Part shown: positions 25,264 through 35,667 of the stretch, piece after piece
How the letters are laid out: every line of letters begins with the position of its first letter
Numbering within the stretch: the stretch's first letter is position 1
Origin: an uncultured Flavobacteriales bacterium
Lineage (GTDB): Bacteria > Bacteroidota > Bacteroidia > Flavobacteriales_D > Crocinitomicaceae
Direction: 5' to 3'
Length of the DNA stretch: 49,539 nucleotides
Assembly (NCBI GenBank): GCA_903823565.1
Contig: CAIJTF010000036.1
Coordinates: 1-49,539, forward strand
Position numbers and translations under genes: made by a program
Notes under the pieces: generated by a model
The model's database searches: none
Told to the model about the DNA's origin: nothing
What the model saw: only the letters and a program-made list of their open reading frames with translations

Positions 25264-27546
25264 ATGGGATATTTAGACGAATTAAACGAAAGCCAACGCG
25301 TTGCCGTGGAACATATTTACGGCCCTTCCATGGTCATAGCCGGTGCAGGATCTGGAAAAACCCGTGTTTTAACCTACCGTATTGCGCACATGGTGGAACA
25401 GGGAATCGATCCTCATAACATCATGGCTTTAACCTTTACGAATAAAGCGGCTAAAGAAATGTCGGAGCGTATCGGGAAGATTGTGGGTGGTTCTGAAGCG
25501 AAAAGCATTACCATGGGGACGTTTCACTCCGTATTTTCTCGAATTCTTCGCTACAATGCCGATCGCATTGGGTTCCCGAATAACTTTACGATTTATGACA
25601 CCCAGGATTCAAAAAGCCTCATAAAGGATATTATCAAAGAATTTTCGCTCGACGACAAAACCTATAAACCCAGTGGGGTTTTCGGAAGGATATCTTCGGC
25701 AAAAAACAACCTTATTTCCCCCGAAGCTTACATCAACAATACCGACATTCAGGCGGAAGACCGAATGTCCCGCCGACCAGAGCTGGGAAGGATTTATGCT
25801 CAATATGCCAACCGTTGTCAGCGCGCAGGAGCCATGGATTTTGATGATTTGCTTTATTTTACAAACGTGTTGCTATCCACACAACCGGAAGTATTGCATT
25901 ATTACCAGCAGAAATTCAAATATATTTTGGTCGATGAGTATCAAGATACCAATTATGCCCAGTATTTAATCGTTAAAAAACTTGCTGCTGCGTACGAAAA
26001 TTTATGCGTCGTTGGGGACGATGCCCAGAGCATTTACTCATTCCGGGGAGCGAATATTGAAAACATTTTAAATTTTAGAAAAGACTATCCAGACTTTAGC
26101 CTTTTTAAACTAGAACAAAATTATCGAAGCTCACAGAATATTGTCGATGCAGCGAACAGCGTCATTAAACGAAACCAAGACCAAATTCAAAAAAGCGTCT
26201 GGACCCATAACGGTAAAGGCAATCCAATTTCCATCGTACGAACCCTAACGGACAATGAGGAAGGGCGAGTCATTGCTAATAAAATATACGACTTAAAACA
26301 ATCAAAAGTCCCGGATTACAATGCCTTCGCCATTCTTTACCGAACCAACAAACAATCGCGCTCGTTCGAAGAGGCCTTACGCAAGCTAAATATTCCCTAC
26401 AAGATTTATGGTGGACTCTCCTTTTATCAACGCAAAGAAATAAAGGACGTATTGGCCTATTTTCGTCTAACCGCTAATCCCAACGACGAAGAAGCTTTAA
26501 AACGTGTCATCAACTACCCCAAGCGGGGCATCGGAAAAACAAGCATCGAAAACATCATTATTTCCGCCGGTTCTCATGGCGTGAGCATGTGGGATGTCAT
26601 ACAAAACCTTCAACAATACCCCGCCGATATTACGAATTCAACCAAGCAAAAGTTGTACGAATTTGTTACCATGATCCGTAGTTTTCAGGCTGAAATGTTG
26701 AAAGTAGACGCCTATACCCTAGCGGAGCACATTACGCGATCTACCGGAATTTTAAGGGAATTGGTAGAGGAAAAAGAAAAAGGGCCTGAGGAAGTTGAAC
26801 GGCTTCAAAACGTAGAAGAATTATTGGCAGGTATTCAAGAATTTGTTAAAACCTCCGAAGAAGAGGAATTGAAGACCTTACCCGATTTCCTTTTGGACGT
26901 ATCCCTACTGACCGATGCGGATCAAGAAAAAACGGAAGACCGTAACCATGTCTCTTTAATGACCATTCATTCCAGTAAAGGATTGGAATACCCTCATGTG
27001 TACATTGTTGGTATGGAAGAAAATTTATTCCCTTCTCAACTTTCTATGAGTTCAAAGAGTGACTTGGAAGAAGAACGCAGGTTGTTTTATGTAGCGCTTA
27101 CACGAGCCATGGAAACGTGTACACTTTCTTATACAGGATCAAGATTTGTTTGGAACCAATCCATTCGCTGCGAACCCAGTCGTTTTTTGGATGAAATTGA
27201 TGCTTCCTTTGTGCACCATGAAACCCCTATGCGTAGTCAACAAGGGAGGTCCTTAATGGGTGGAATGGATCGTAGTTTTACTGGCGGGCTAAACGTTTCC
27301 TTGAAGCAGCCTAGCCTCCCACGCTCGCTCAAATCCTTATCGAATTTACCCAATTCCCCCTCACAGGGTTCTGATTTTCAAGACATCAAGGTAGGAACCA
27401 ACGTGGAACATTCCCGCTTTGGGAAAGGTAAGGTAACGCACTTGGACGGAAATGGCGCAGACAAAAAAGCCGTCATCTTCTTTCCGCATCATGGCGCAAA
27501 AACAGTTCTTTTAAAATTCGCCAATTTAGTGGTGCTTCCTGATTAG
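25264..27546 (+). CDS. pcrA: UvrD/PcrA-type superfamily 1 DNA helicase
   Basis: At 760 residues it has all SF1A motifs in order: Walker A AGAGSGKT (26-33), FTNKAAKEM, GTFHSVF, DEYQDTNYAQY (Walker B), GDDAQSIYSFRGA, EQNYRSSQNI, YGGLSFYQRKEIKD, TIHSSKGLEYPHVYIVG and ERRLFYVALTRA. The C-terminal about 50 residues (VGTNVEHSRFGKGKV, KAVIFFPHHGAKTVLLKFA) are the tudor-like tail that PcrA/UvrD uses to contact RNA polymerase. The enzyme unwinds DNA 3'-5' in nucleotide-excision and mismatch repair and clears replication blocks. A gene of its own with a clean promoter; convergent with the PhnA-like gene, stops overlapping by 4 nt. Confidence 0.95.
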   Translation: MGYLDELNESQRVAVEHIYGPSMVIAGAGSGKTRVLTYRIAHMVEQGIDPHNIMALTFTNKAAKEMSERIGKIVGGSEAKSITMGTFHSVFSRILRYNADRIGFPNNFTIYDTQDSKSLIKDIIKEFSLDDKTYKPSGVFGRISSAKNNLISPEAYINNTDIQAEDRMSRRPELGRIYAQYANRCQRAGAMDFDDLLYFTNVLLSTQPEVLHYYQQKFKYILVDEYQDTNYAQYLIVKKLAAAYENLCVVGDDAQSIYSFRGANIENILNFRKDYPDFSLFKLEQNYRSSQNIVDAANSVIKRNQDQIQKSVWTHNGKGNPISIVRTLTDNEEGRVIANKIYDLKQSKVPDYNAFAILYRTNKQSRSFEEALRKLNIPYKIYGGLSFYQRKEIKDVLAYFRLTANPNDEEALKRVINYPKRGIGKTSIENIIISAGSHGVSMWDVIQNLQQYPADITNSTKQKLYEFVTMIRSFQAEMLKVDAYTLAEHITRSTGILRELVEEKEKGPEEVERLQNVEELLAGIQEFVKTSEEEELKTLPDFLLDVSLLTDADQEKTEDRNHVSLMTIHSSKGLEYPHVYIVGMEENLFPSQLSMSSKSDLEEERRLFYVALTRAMETCTLSYTGSRFVWNQSIRCEPSRFLDEIDASFVHHETPMRSQQGRSLMGGMDRSFTGGLNVSLKQPSLPRSLKSLSNLPNSPSQGSDFQDIKVGTNVEHSRFGKGKVTHLDGNGADKKAVIFFPHHGAKTVLLKFANLVVLPD

Positions 27547-27884
27547 GCTTTTTTTACAAAGATGGATTTTAGGGCCATGGCACCAAAACCGTCTACTTTA
27601 CAATCAATGTTGTGATCCCCGGTGGTGAGGCGAATGTTTTTGACTTTCGTTCCCGCTTTAATCGCCTTCGGGGCCCCTTTTACAGGCAAATCTTTGACGA
27701 CAACCACCGTATCGCCATTTTGCAATCGAATACCATGTGCATCGACAAAAACCAATTCATCGCCATCGCTCGGCACAGTATTCTCCCATTCGAAAGCGCA
27801 CTCGGGACAAGCAAATTGATTTTCACCGATCGAATAACCGTATGGACATTCGCACGATGGACATTCTTTTAATTCTTCATTCAT
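27543..27884 (-). CDS. PhnA-like zinc-ribbon protein
   Basis: With the start at ATG 27884 the 113-residue protein begins MNEELKECPSCECPYG, as expected for the family; the longer frame to 27926 overlaps the peptidase gene. The N-terminus holds a zinc ribbon, CPSC (about 8-11) and CPEC (about 25-28). The rest is an SH3-like beta domain (LQNGDTVVVVKDLPVKGA, IKAGTKVKNIRL, DHNIDCKVDGFGAMALKSIFVKK). The PhnA name comes from the E. coli phn locus, but the protein has no proven role in phosphonate breakdown and no phn genes are nearby. It probably binds nucleic acid or protein, which is inference. Confidence 0.85.
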   Translation of the reverse strand: MNEELKECPSCECPYGYSIGENQFACPECAFEWENTVPSDGDELVFVDAHGIRLQNGDTVVVVKDLPVKGAPKAIKAGTKVKNIRLTTGDHNIDCKVDGFGAMALKSIFVKKA

Positions 27885-27913
27885 TTTAACGGGAAATTTA
27901 GACCGCGAATGTG

Positions 27914-29695
27914 CTACCGTAGCCAATAATTGTAAAGGGGTAAGGTTGCATCGCTGTGTCGGTTAGTAAAGATAAAGGAAGATTTTTTTTGGCCTGTGAT
28001 TTTTACCTTCACGGTTTTTAAAATTCCATCTCGGGCAATTAACAATTCAAACTCATCACCGATTTCTACCCCATTCACTAAGGCATCAAACAAGGCCTTG
28101 TCTACGCGGTATTCCATGCATGCAAGTATTTCATCGTTCACGCTAAGCCCAGCATCCTCGGCAGAACCATTTGCCCGAATGTTCTTTACGACGAGATGTC
28201 CATCTTCCTCCGCAACGGTAGCACCGAATAAAGGTTTTACCGACCCCACATCGGATACCTCAATACCCAGGGGTAGAAAATAGGTGGTATAAGGAATTAC
28301 TTCCGTTCCATCGATGTATCGATTAAAAAAATCGGTCAGGTCTGAACCCGTGAACTGCTCCAATACCGCCTTGAATTCTTCATCCGTAAATCCTCTATTT
28401 TTTCCAAGGTAAAAGGTATTATACAAGTTGCGCATTGCGGCATCTAAGCCCGCAGATCCATTGCTATGTTTGATCATCCAAGCATCTAAAACGGCCGCCA
28501 AAACCATACCTCGAGAATAATACGTCATCGTGGTATTGGAACTGTTCTCATTCGGTCGGTATGCTTTTATCCACGCATCAAACGAAGCATGCGCCACAGG
28601 TTGAACACGTGCACCCACACTTCCTTCAACATAGTTGATGGTGCTTTGTATTTTTTTTAGCATTTCCTCTTGGGTATAAAAGCCTGCACGGCGCATTATC
28701 AACTCATCGTAATACGAGGTAAATCCTTCCATAACCCACAATAAACGGGTGTAGACCTCTTGATCGTAATTAAAGGGCCCAAGAGCTACAGGACGAATTC
28801 GTTTCACATTCCATAAATGAAAATACTCGTGGGCCACTAAATTCAAAAAACTCAGATAATTGGATCCCTCGTAGGTCCAACGATCCACGCTGAGTACGGC
28901 AGAATTGGCATGTTCCAAGCCACCATCACCCCCAATCCCATGGTGCACGATAAAAACATATCGTTTATTTGGATTGACACCAAACACCTTCGTTTCCTCT
29001 TCGACGATTTTTGCCATATCGATTTTCAACTGATCGGGATTATAGTTTCCCGCACCGTACATACAAACTTGATGAAGGACGCCTGCCGCCGTAAATTCGA
29101 ATTCGACTTGATTTCCAATTTCTAAAGGACAGTCTACCAATTGGTCATACGATTCATACGTAAAGGTTCTAACCGAGGGGTTTGTACCGATAGCTTCCGA
29201 TTTTGATAGCCCCGTGCTGATTTTTTTAAAGTTCGAAGGGAGATAAACGCGTAGGGTTCCTCCGAGGTCTTTTTTACCATCCAAGTACATAAAAAGGCTC
29301 GGACCACTCACAAAACCGTGGTTTTCATCCAGAAAACTAGTCCTTACTCCCGTCTCGAACGCATAAACCTCATAGGTCACCGTAAAAGCATCGGCGCCAT
29401 TTAATTCCACTTCCCACGCATTTTTTGCGGTTTTTATGACCCTTAGCTCAGTTCCAGCTTCCGTTGAGGCTTTAACCAAGTTTATATTTTTGGAAAACTC
29501 TCGGACCATGTACGATCCCGGGGCCCAAACGGGCAATTTAAAAAGCGCCTTTTTCTGCTTTAACCCAGAAACCTTCATGGCAACTTGAAAATAATGGTTT
29601 TGAGGGCGCGGCATACGCAGTTCGTAGGTAATTTCTGTGGCCATCGAACGAAAAGCCAAGGAAAGGAATAGAAGCTGTAAGAGTATATGTTTCAT
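27914..29695 (-). CDS. M61-family metallopeptidase with a PDZ domain
   Basis: A 593-residue protein with a signal peptide (1-19). A beta-rich N-terminal domain (about 20-210) is followed by a thermolysin-like core with the zinc motif HEYFH (289-293) in [15 protein letters not shown] and a downstream third-ligand glutamate in [18 protein letters not shown] domain lies at about 480-560 ([21 protein letters not shown]). Family members are periplasmic glycyl aminopeptidases. Its start overlaps the purT stop by 4 nt, which links the two genes on one transcript, although no functional link is obvious. Confidence 0.92.
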   Translation of the reverse strand: MKHILLQLLFLSLAFRSMATEITYELRMPRPQNHYFQVAMKVSGLKQKKALFKLPVWAPGSYMVREFSKNINLVKASTEAGTELRVIKTAKNAWEVELNGADAFTVTYEVYAFETGVRTSFLDENHGFVSGPSLFMYLDGKKDLGGTLRVYLPSNFKKISTGLSKSEAIGTNPSVRTFTYESYDQLVDCPLEIGNQVEFEFTAAGVLHQVCMYGAGNYNPDQLKIDMAKIVEEETKVFGVNPNKRYVFIVHHGIGGDGGLEHANSAVLSVDRWTYEGSNYLSFLNLVAHEYFHLWNVKRIRPVALGPFNYDQEVYTRLLWVMEGFTSYYDELIMRRAGFYTQEEMLKKIQSTINYVEGSVGARVQPVAHASFDAWIKAYRPNENSSNTTMTYYSRGMVLAAVLDAWMIKHSNGSAGLDAAMRNLYNTFYLGKNRGFTDEEFKAVLEQFTGSDLTDFFNRYIDGTEVIPYTTYFLPLGIEVSDVGSVKPLFGATVAEEDGHLVVKNIRANGSAEDAGLSVNDEILACMEYRVDKALFDALVNGVEIGDEFELLIARDGILKTVKVKITGQKKSSFIFTNRHSDATLPLYNYWLR

Positions 29696-30852
29696 GTTAC
29701 AGTAATTAAAGCGGCAACTTGTTTGGCTCTTTCCACTAGAATCTCTACGGGCTCAGAACCAAAGGCTAATGCAACACCCATTCGACGGAAAGGCCTGCAT
29801 GAAGTTTTACCAAAAATACGAAAATCGGAATGCTCAACCCGTGCGGCTTCATCCAATCCTTGGTAACCTACCCCACCCTGTTTTTCATGCCGTGCCAATA
29901 CCACCGCACTTGCGCCATTGCGCAGCAACTGTATCGAAGGGATGTTTAAGCCCAAAACACTTCGGGCGTGCAATTCAAACTCAGAGAAATTTTGCGTTCC
30001 TCCTAAAGTAACCATTCCCGTATCGTGGGGACGTGGGGAAAGTTCCGAAAAAATGGGCCCTTCCGCTGTAATAAAAAACTCAACACCCCAAAGCCCTGCA
30101 CCTCCAAGGGCCTTTGTTACTTGGGCTGCCATGCTTTTTGCTTCTTCTAAGAAGAGGGGATTCATGGGCATTGGCTGCCAACTTTCTTGGTAATCGCCGC
30201 GCTCCTGTCGGTGACCAATTGGCGGACAAAATAACGTGGGACCATCCTTCTGAGTCACTGTAAGCAAGGTGATTTCATATTCAAAATCCACAAATCCTTC
30301 CACGATAACCTCCTTCAAGTCGCCTCTAGAACCTTCCATGGCATAGTCCCATGCCGCATCAATATCCGCTTCCGATCGTATGACCGACTGGCCCTTTCCC
30401 GAGCTGGACATAAGGGGTTTGATCACGCAAGGAATTCCCGTATGGGCAACGCCATTTTTGAGTTCTTCAAGCGTAGTGGCGTACCGATAAGGAGCCGTTC
30501 TTATCCCTAGAGAAACCGCGGATAAATCGCGAATAGCCTTTCGATTCATCGTAAAATTAGCGGCTTTAGCACTGGGAACGACTTGAATTCCATTTGCTTC
30601 ATACGCATAAAACTGTTCGGTTCGTATCGCTTCAATTTCTGGAACTATGATTTCAGGTTTCACCCTATCAACCAAAGCATCTAACGCTTCTGCATCCAAC
30701 ATATCAATTACAACGGATTCATCGGCTACCTGCATAGCAGGAGCGTTTGGATAATGATCCACTGCGACAACGTAGTGTCCATAGCGTTTGCAGGCAATGA
30801 CGAACTCCTTTCCGAGTTCGCCCGATCCGAGCAAAAGGATTTTCTTAATCAT
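29692..30852 (-). CDS. purT: Formate-dependent phosphoribosylglycinamide formyltransferase
   Basis: A 386-residue ATP-grasp enzyme of normal length. N-terminal [20 protein letters not shown], then [13 protein letters not shown], the central ATP-grasp region ([32 protein letters not shown]) and [25 protein letters not shown] active site (here [20 protein letters not shown]) with metal-binding Glu and Asn-equivalent residues. It uses formate and ATP to make formyl-GAR in purine synthesis, replacing folate-dependent PurN. It is divergent from the VTC gene, 80 nt away, and shares a 4-nt overlap with the peptidase gene. I see no convincing -7 element upstream. Confidence 0.95.
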   Translation of the reverse strand: MIKKILLLGSGELGKEFVIACKRYGHYVVAVDHYPNAPAMQVADESVVIDMLDAEALDALVDRVKPEIIVPEIEAIRTEQFYAYEANGIQVVPSAKAANFTMNRKAIRDLSAVSLGIRTAPYRYATTLEELKNGVAHTGIPCVIKPLMSSSGKGQSVIRSEADIDAAWDYAMEGSRGDLKEVIVEGFVDFEYEITLLTVTQKDGPTLFCPPIGHRQERGDYQESWQPMPMNPLFLEEAKSMAAQVTKALGGAGLWGVEFFITAEGPIFSELSPRPHDTGMVTLGGTQNFSEFELHARSVLGLNIPSIQLLRNGASAVVLARHEKQGGVGYQGLDEAARVEHSDFRIFGKTSCRPFRRMGVALAFGSEPVEILVERAKQVAALITVT

Positions 30853-30919
30853 TTAACATTCGCTTTAAGATTATTTCATGTTTGTTCTTGTTTTTGGAAC
30901 CTTTCTTTTAAAAAAAACG

Positions 30920-30927
30920 TACCTTTG
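30920..30927 (+). promoter_or_regulatory. -7 promoter element TACCTTTG, leaderless position, for the VTC gene
   Basis: Perfect TAnnTTTG, with TTG at 30894-30896 as a possible -33 element (23 nt away). It ends 5 nt before ATG 30933. Confidence 0.6.
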
Positions 30928-30932
30928 GTTCT

Positions 30933-31697
30933 ATGTCGGTATCCGAGATTAATGAGCAATTAATTCCTTTTACACCAATCCGTTTGGAGTCCATGGATCG
31001 GGTTAAACTCATGAACCGCATCGATACCAAATTTGCCTTCGACAAAAATACACTGATTCGTTTACTCCCCAAACTGGAATCCGATTACTTTGTCTTAGAG
31101 ATTGAAAATAAACGGGCGCTTGCCTATGAAAGCCTTTACTTCGATGAAGCCACGTTTACCTTTTTCAAGGACCATCATAACCGTCGAAGCAATCGGTATA
31201 AAATCAGAATCCGCAACTATGTCGACTCGGGTGTTTTTTTCTTTGAAATAAAGCATAAGAAGAAAGGCAGAACGGATAAATGTAGAATTTCAACCTCAAA
31301 TTTTCATGACGTCCTAAGCAATCAAGAAGATCAATTAATTCGAGAAGAAGTCCATCGAAGTTACGACCTTGTTCCAATTCTAAAAAATGGTTTTACCCGA
31401 ATTACTTTGGTGAACAAGAACAGCAACGAACGGCTAACTTTAGATTTCAATCTCTTGTTCAGCAAGGGAGATCAACGGGTTGCCTTAGAATCCTTAGTAA
31501 TCGCTGAATTGAAACAAGAACGCATCAATCGAAGGTCACCTTTTTTTGAACAAATGAAAGCCAATCAATTGCGCCCTTACCGTCTCAGTAAATATTGTTT
31601 GGGAGTCATGGAGCTCTTTGGAGAGGAAAGACCAAAGGCCAACCGATTTAAACGCAAATTACAATACCTAGAAAAAATAAACTATCATGCTGCATAA
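30933..31697 (+). CDS. VTC-domain (polyphosphate-polymerase-like) protein
   Basis: A 254-residue soluble protein with the triphosphate-tunnel fold signature: MNRIDTKFAFDK (about 25-36), ESLYFDEATFTFFKDHHNRR, NRYKIRIRNYV and FFEIKHKKKGRTDKCR, which line the tunnel with Arg, Lys and Glu. In yeast, VTC makes polyphosphate from ATP; bacterial members are mostly uncharacterised. Its end overlaps the DUF4956 gene by 11 nt, and that pairing recurs in many bacteria, so the membrane partner may deliver or export the product. The activity here is an inference from fold and context. Confidence 0.88.
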   Translation: MSVSEINEQLIPFTPIRLESMDRVKLMNRIDTKFAFDKNTLIRLLPKLESDYFVLEIENKRALAYESLYFDEATFTFFKDHHNRRSNRYKIRIRNYVDSGVFFFEIKHKKKGRTDKCRISTSNFHDVLSNQEDQLIREEVHRSYDLVPILKNGFTRITLVNKNSNERLTLDFNLLFSKGDQRVALESLVIAELKQERINRRSPFFEQMKANQLRPYRLSKYCLGVMELFGEERPKANRFKRKLQYLEKINYHAA

Positions 31698-32379
31698 CGT
31701 CATTTTCACTACTCTTGCCAAGGCCCCAAGTACCATAGGGTCTTTTTCATGGAATCTGTCAGACATAGAAGGGCTAAGTATTCGCTTGCTCATTAATTTC
31801 GTCGTGCTCTACGTGATTGTGCGTCTTTTATACTATCCTAAAACCAAAAGAAAAGATTATCTTTTTACCTATTTTTTGATCGGTACGATTACCTTTTTTC
31901 TTTGTTTTGGCTTGAAAAAACTTGACATAGATACCGGAATGGGCTTAGGCCTATTCGCCATTTTTGGTATTATTCGCTACCGCACGGATGCCATTGAGAT
32001 TAAAGAAATGACTTATTTATTCCTAGTGATTGGACTAAGTGTTGTCAATGCCATGCTGGCCACCGAGGTGGAAAAAGGAATATATCAAATCAATGTTTTC
32101 GAATTAGGGATAATCAACGGTACTGTAATCCTTTTACTTTATGTGTTGGAGTATTTGTGGTTGGTTAAGCACGAAACCCGCAAAGTGGTTAACTATGACC
32201 GCGTTGATCTGATACAACCCGAGCATTACGAATCAATGAAAGCGGACTTAGAACAAAAAACAGGATTGCTGATTAACCGCTTTGAGGTCGGAAAAATTGA
32301 TTACTTGAACGATACGGTAATGGTTAGAATTTACTATTTTGCAGACGATCAAGATTTTTCGAACTATGGTGCTGGATAA
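31687..32379 (+). CDS. DUF4956 membrane protein, partner of the VTC protein
   Basis: A 230-residue protein with about four transmembrane segments in the first 160 residues. The family core GLFAIFGIIRYRTDAIEIKE and MTYLFLVIGLSVVNAML is unmistakable: a hydrophobic segment broken by an IRYRT motif. About 65 cytosolic residues follow. It is translated from an ATG inside the VTC gene (11-nt overlap), so the two are made together. The likely role is as the membrane unit of the VTC system, perhaps in polyphosphate transport; no direct evidence is in the sequence. lpxK follows after 3 nt. Confidence 0.88.
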   Translation: MLHNVIFTTLAKAPSTIGSFSWNLSDIEGLSIRLLINFVVLYVIVRLLYYPKTKRKDYLFTYFLIGTITFFLCFGLKKLDIDTGMGLGLFAIFGIIRYRTDAIEIKEMTYLFLVIGLSVVNAMLATEVEKGIYQINVFELGIINGTVILLLYVLEYLWLVKHETRKVVNYDRVDLIQPEHYESMKADLEQKTGLLINRFEVGKIDYLNDTVMVRIYYFADDQDFSNYGAG

Positions 32380-32382
32380 ACC

Positions 32383-33408
32383 ATGAATTTGTGGCGTTGG
32401 ACTCTTTTGCCCTTTAGTGCTGTTTACGGCCTAATTACCTATTTAAGAAACGTATTTTTCGATCTTGGCCTCTTTAAAACGCACCTTCTCGAGGGAAAAT
32501 CGATTTGCATTGGTAACTTAAATGTAGGGGGCTCGGGTAAAAGTCCATTGACGCGCTATTTGATGCTCCATTTGCAAAATACCCATTCTGTGCAGGTATT
32601 GTCGCGAGGATACGGTAGAAAAACCCAAGGACACCTGCGCTTAAACCATGAACATTCCGCGGCGGATGTGGGCGATGAACCCCTGATGTATTTTTCAGTT
32701 GCTCGAGAACAAGACGAAGTGCATGTAGCAGAAAACCGCAACGCTGCCATACAAGGGATGGACAGAACGAATGGTCGTATTTTATTGTTAGACGATGCAT
32801 TTCAACACCGTAGAATCCGCGCGGGACTTTCCATAGTGGTTTCAAGCTTCGACAAGCCATTTTTTAAAGACTTCATTCTTCCCGTAGGGAATTTGCGTGA
32901 ATGGCGCTTTGGCATCAAGAGAGCCGATGCCATTGTGTACACGAAATGCCCGGATAGTTTAAGCGATGAAGACAAACGCGTGCACAATGAACACGCTCAT
33001 AAATACGGCATTCCCTGTTTTTTTAGTCAAATTATTTACCCTCCTCTAATGGCCATTGGACCACGCATCGTTCAGCATCCAACCCATGCTTTGGTGGTTA
33101 CGGCCATTGCCCGTCCTGAACCCCTATACCAGCATTTGGAAAAACAATATGTTTTAACACGCATTGCCTTTTCTGATCATCATCCATTTACCCTCGAAGA
33201 AATCCAAGAAATTCATCAAAAATTTGATACCTTTGATTCGTCAAAAACCATTGTAATTACCACGGAGAAAGACCTCATGAAACTAAGAACCGCCTCCCTT
33301 ATGGAGAAAATTCAAGCATATCCTTGGTACGTTCAGCCGATGGATATTTCCATGGATCGCGAGGAAGAATTTTTAACCTTTATACAAACTTATGCTAGCG
33401 AAAATTAA
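32383..33408 (+). CDS. lpxK: Tetraacyldisaccharide 4'-kinase
   Basis: A 341-residue protein of usual length. An N-terminal hydrophobic helix (about 10-25, PFSAVYGLITYLRN) for membrane contact is followed by the P-loop GNLNVGGSGKSP (about 44-55), LSRGYGRK, VGDEPLM and LLDDAFQHRR, with the catalytic Asp-Asp. It phosphorylates lipid A disaccharide at the 4' position in the membrane, a late step of lipid A synthesis. Fits a Gram-negative outer membrane and the lpxH gene further along. punA starts within its last 17 nt. Confidence 0.93.
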   Translation: MNLWRWTLLPFSAVYGLITYLRNVFFDLGLFKTHLLEGKSICIGNLNVGGSGKSPLTRYLMLHLQNTHSVQVLSRGYGRKTQGHLRLNHEHSAADVGDEPLMYFSVAREQDEVHVAENRNAAIQGMDRTNGRILLLDDAFQHRRIRAGLSIVVSSFDKPFFKDFILPVGNLREWRFGIKRADAIVYTKCPDSLSDEDKRVHNEHAHKYGIPCFFSQIIYPPLMAIGPRIVQHPTHALVVTAIARPEPLYQHLEKQYVLTRIAFSDHHPFTLEEIQEIHQKFDTFDSSKTIVITTEKDLMKLRTASLMEKIQAYPWYVQPMDISMDREEEFLTFIQTYASEN

Positions 33409-34204
33409 AGAAACCGTTGCCTACCTTCAGTCAAAAACCCAAGTAAAACCTACCGTCGGAATCATTTTAGGAACCGGTTTAGGTGGCTTGGTTAACGAAA
33501 TAAAAGCAATTGACACCATCCCTTACGAGCAAATCCCCCATTTCCCACTTTCCACGGTCGAGGGACATTCTGGTAAGTTAATTTTTGGTGAATTGGGAGG
33601 AAAACACGTCATCGCCATGCAGGGTCGTTTTCACTATTATGAGGGGTACAGTCTTCAAGAAGTAACCTTTCCAGTTCGAGTGATGAAACTATTAGGCATT
33701 GAGCGATTGTTCGTAAGCAATGCTTCTGGTGGCGTTAATCCCGACTTCGAAGTGGGGGAAATCATGATTATGAACGACCATATCAACCTCTTTCCTGGGA
33801 ATCCATTGATCGGAAAAAACATCGATGAATTAGGCCCTAGATTTCCAGACATGAGCGTTCCTTACGACCCAGAGATGATTGACCTAGCGAAGAAAATAGC
33901 GGAAGAAAATGCAATTAAGGTTTCCGTTGGTAGTTATGCAGGACTGACTGGACCAACCCTTGAAACGCCCGCCGAGTATAAATACGTTCGTGCTATCGGT
34001 GCTGATGCTGTGGGAATGTCAACCGTTCCGGAAGTTATTGTTGCCCGTCACATGCAAATTCCTTGCTTTGCCATTTCCATTATTACCGATCTTGGGGTTC
34101 CAGGAAAAATTCAAAACGTTACCCATCAAGACGTTGTTGAGGTTGCAAGCCGACAGGAGCCGAAGATGACTAAAATTATGAAAGAACTCATTGCAAGAAT
34201 TTAA
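33392..34204 (+). CDS. punA: Purine-nucleoside phosphorylase
   Basis: A 270-residue protein of the trimeric PNP type. Conserved features: GIILGTGLGGLV (about 24-35), HFPLSTVEGHSGKL with the phosphate-binding His, GRFHYYEGYS, FVSNASGGVN, DHINLFPGNPLIG and the purine-binding AVGMSTVPEVI. It cleaves inosine or guanosine with phosphate to the base and ribose-1-phosphate for purine salvage. The start lies within lpxK (17-nt overlap), and gatB starts 5 nt after its stop, so all three are probably on one message. Confidence 0.93.
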   Translation: MLAKIKETVAYLQSKTQVKPTVGIILGTGLGGLVNEIKAIDTIPYEQIPHFPLSTVEGHSGKLIFGELGGKHVIAMQGRFHYYEGYSLQEVTFPVRVMKLLGIERLFVSNASGGVNPDFEVGEIMIMNDHINLFPGNPLIGKNIDELGPRFPDMSVPYDPEMIDLAKKIAEENAIKVSVGSYAGLTGPTLETPAEYKYVRAIGADAVGMSTVPEVIVARHMQIPCFAISIITDLGVPGKIQNVTHQDVVEVASRQEPKMTKIMKELIARI

Positions 34205-34209
34205 AAAGT

Positions 34210-35667
34210 ATGGTATCAGAAGAAATTCGTGCCCGTTATAAGGCGGTTATTGGTCTTGAGGTCCACGCCCAAATGCTAACCCATTCTAAGGCCTATTCTT
34301 CCGATGCCAACGTTTACGGAGAAGCACCCAATACCCTGGTGAGCCCCGTAAGTCTTGGTCATCCAGGTAGTTTACCGGTAATGAATAAAAAAACGATTGA
34401 GTTCGCGATAAAATTAGGAATTGCATGCGGTTGCGACATTACCGAAAAACAACATTTTGCTAGAAAAAACTATTTCTACCCAGACCTACCCAAAGGCTAT
34501 CAAATCACCCAAGATAAAACCCCAATCTGTACCGGAGGGAAAATCATCATTCGAGATGAAAACGGTGAAGAGAAGGAAATCGGTTTGACGCGAATCCACA
34601 TGGAAGAAGATGCGGGTAAAAGCATCCATGATATGGATATTTACGATACCCTTGTTGACTTAAACCGTGCGGGGGTGCCCTTGTTAGAAATTGTAAGCGA
34701 ACCCGATCTTTCTAGCGCACAAGAGGCCTATAATTACTTAACAGAAGTCCGAAAATTGGTTCGCTATCTCGAAATTTGCGATGGTAACATGGAGGAAGGA
34801 TCGCTTCGCTGTGATGCGAACATTTCGGTCATGCGCGTGGATGCTAATGCCTTTGGTACAAAGGTCGAAGTGAAAAACATGAATTCCATTCGCAACGTTC
34901 AACGCGCCATAGATTTTGAAATTAACCGCCAAATTGCTCTCATTGAAACGGGCGAGCCCATAGCCCAAGAAACACGGGCGTTCGATGCCTTGAAAGGGGT
35001 TACCGTTTCCCTAAGAACAAAAGAAGCGGCAAACGATTACCGTTATTTTCCGGAACCAGACCTCCCGCCAATTACGGTGACTCAAGAGGATATTGCTCAG
35101 GTAAAAACACTGATGCCCCCGCTTCCGAGAGCGTTGTTTTTAAAATATACGAACGAGCTGCAATTGAGTACGTACGATGCCTATAACCTCACGGATAGCA
35201 AACCTATTGCACTTTACTTCGAGGAGGTACTTAAACACACCTCCCACGTGAAAAACGCTGCGAATTGGATTATGGGCGAAGTCAAATCTCACCTAAACGA
35301 AACTGGAACAAGCATTGAGCGGTTTCCCATTGAACCGATCCGCCTCGCAGGCCTCATCAACTTAATTGCTTCGGGAGCCATTTCTCACACCTCAGCAGCA
35401 CAAAAAGTTTTTCCTGCAATGCTCTCCGAGAAAAAAGACGCTGAAACCATTGCTAAAGCACTCGATGTATTACAATCCAACGATGCATCCCTTGTTAACG
35501 AAATCATTGATGCCGTTTTATCCCAACACGCGGAAGAAGTAAGCCGATATCGCGCCGGCGAAAAGCAATTGCTAGGTTTTTTAATGGGACAGGTAATGCG
35601 GCAATCCGGGGGTAAAATTGACCCGAAAACGGGAAACCAAGTGCTAAGAGAAAAATTGGAAGGATAA
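34210..35667 (+). CDS. gatB: Aspartyl/glutamyl-tRNA amidotransferase subunit B
   Basis: A 485-residue protein with GatB core motifs GLEVHAQM (about 17-24), GHPGSLPVMN, RKNYFYPDLPKGYQITQ, IHMEEDAGK, LVDLNRAGVPLLEIVSEPD, MEEGSLRCDANISV and PEPDLPPI, then a helical YqeY-like tail domain (about 335-485) that binds tRNA. With GatA and GatC it turns Glu-tRNA-Gln and/or Asp-tRNA-Asn into the amide form in the cytoplasm. GatA and GatC are not in the window. The next gene starts directly after its stop. Confidence 0.95.
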   Translation: MVSEEIRARYKAVIGLEVHAQMLTHSKAYSSDANVYGEAPNTLVSPVSLGHPGSLPVMNKKTIEFAIKLGIACGCDITEKQHFARKNYFYPDLPKGYQITQDKTPICTGGKIIIRDENGEEKEIGLTRIHMEEDAGKSIHDMDIYDTLVDLNRAGVPLLEIVSEPDLSSAQEAYNYLTEVRKLVRYLEICDGNMEEGSLRCDANISVMRVDANAFGTKVEVKNMNSIRNVQRAIDFEINRQIALIETGEPIAQETRAFDALKGVTVSLRTKEAANDYRYFPEPDLPPITVTQEDIAQVKTLMPPLPRALFLKYTNELQLSTYDAYNLTDSKPIALYFEEVLKHTSHVKNAANWIMGEVKSHLNETGTSIERFPIEPIRLAGLINLIASGAISHTSAAQKVFPAMLSEKKDAETIAKALDVLQSNDASLVNEIIDAVLSQHAEEVSRYRAGEKQLLGFLMGQVMRQSGGKIDPKTGNQVLREKLEG

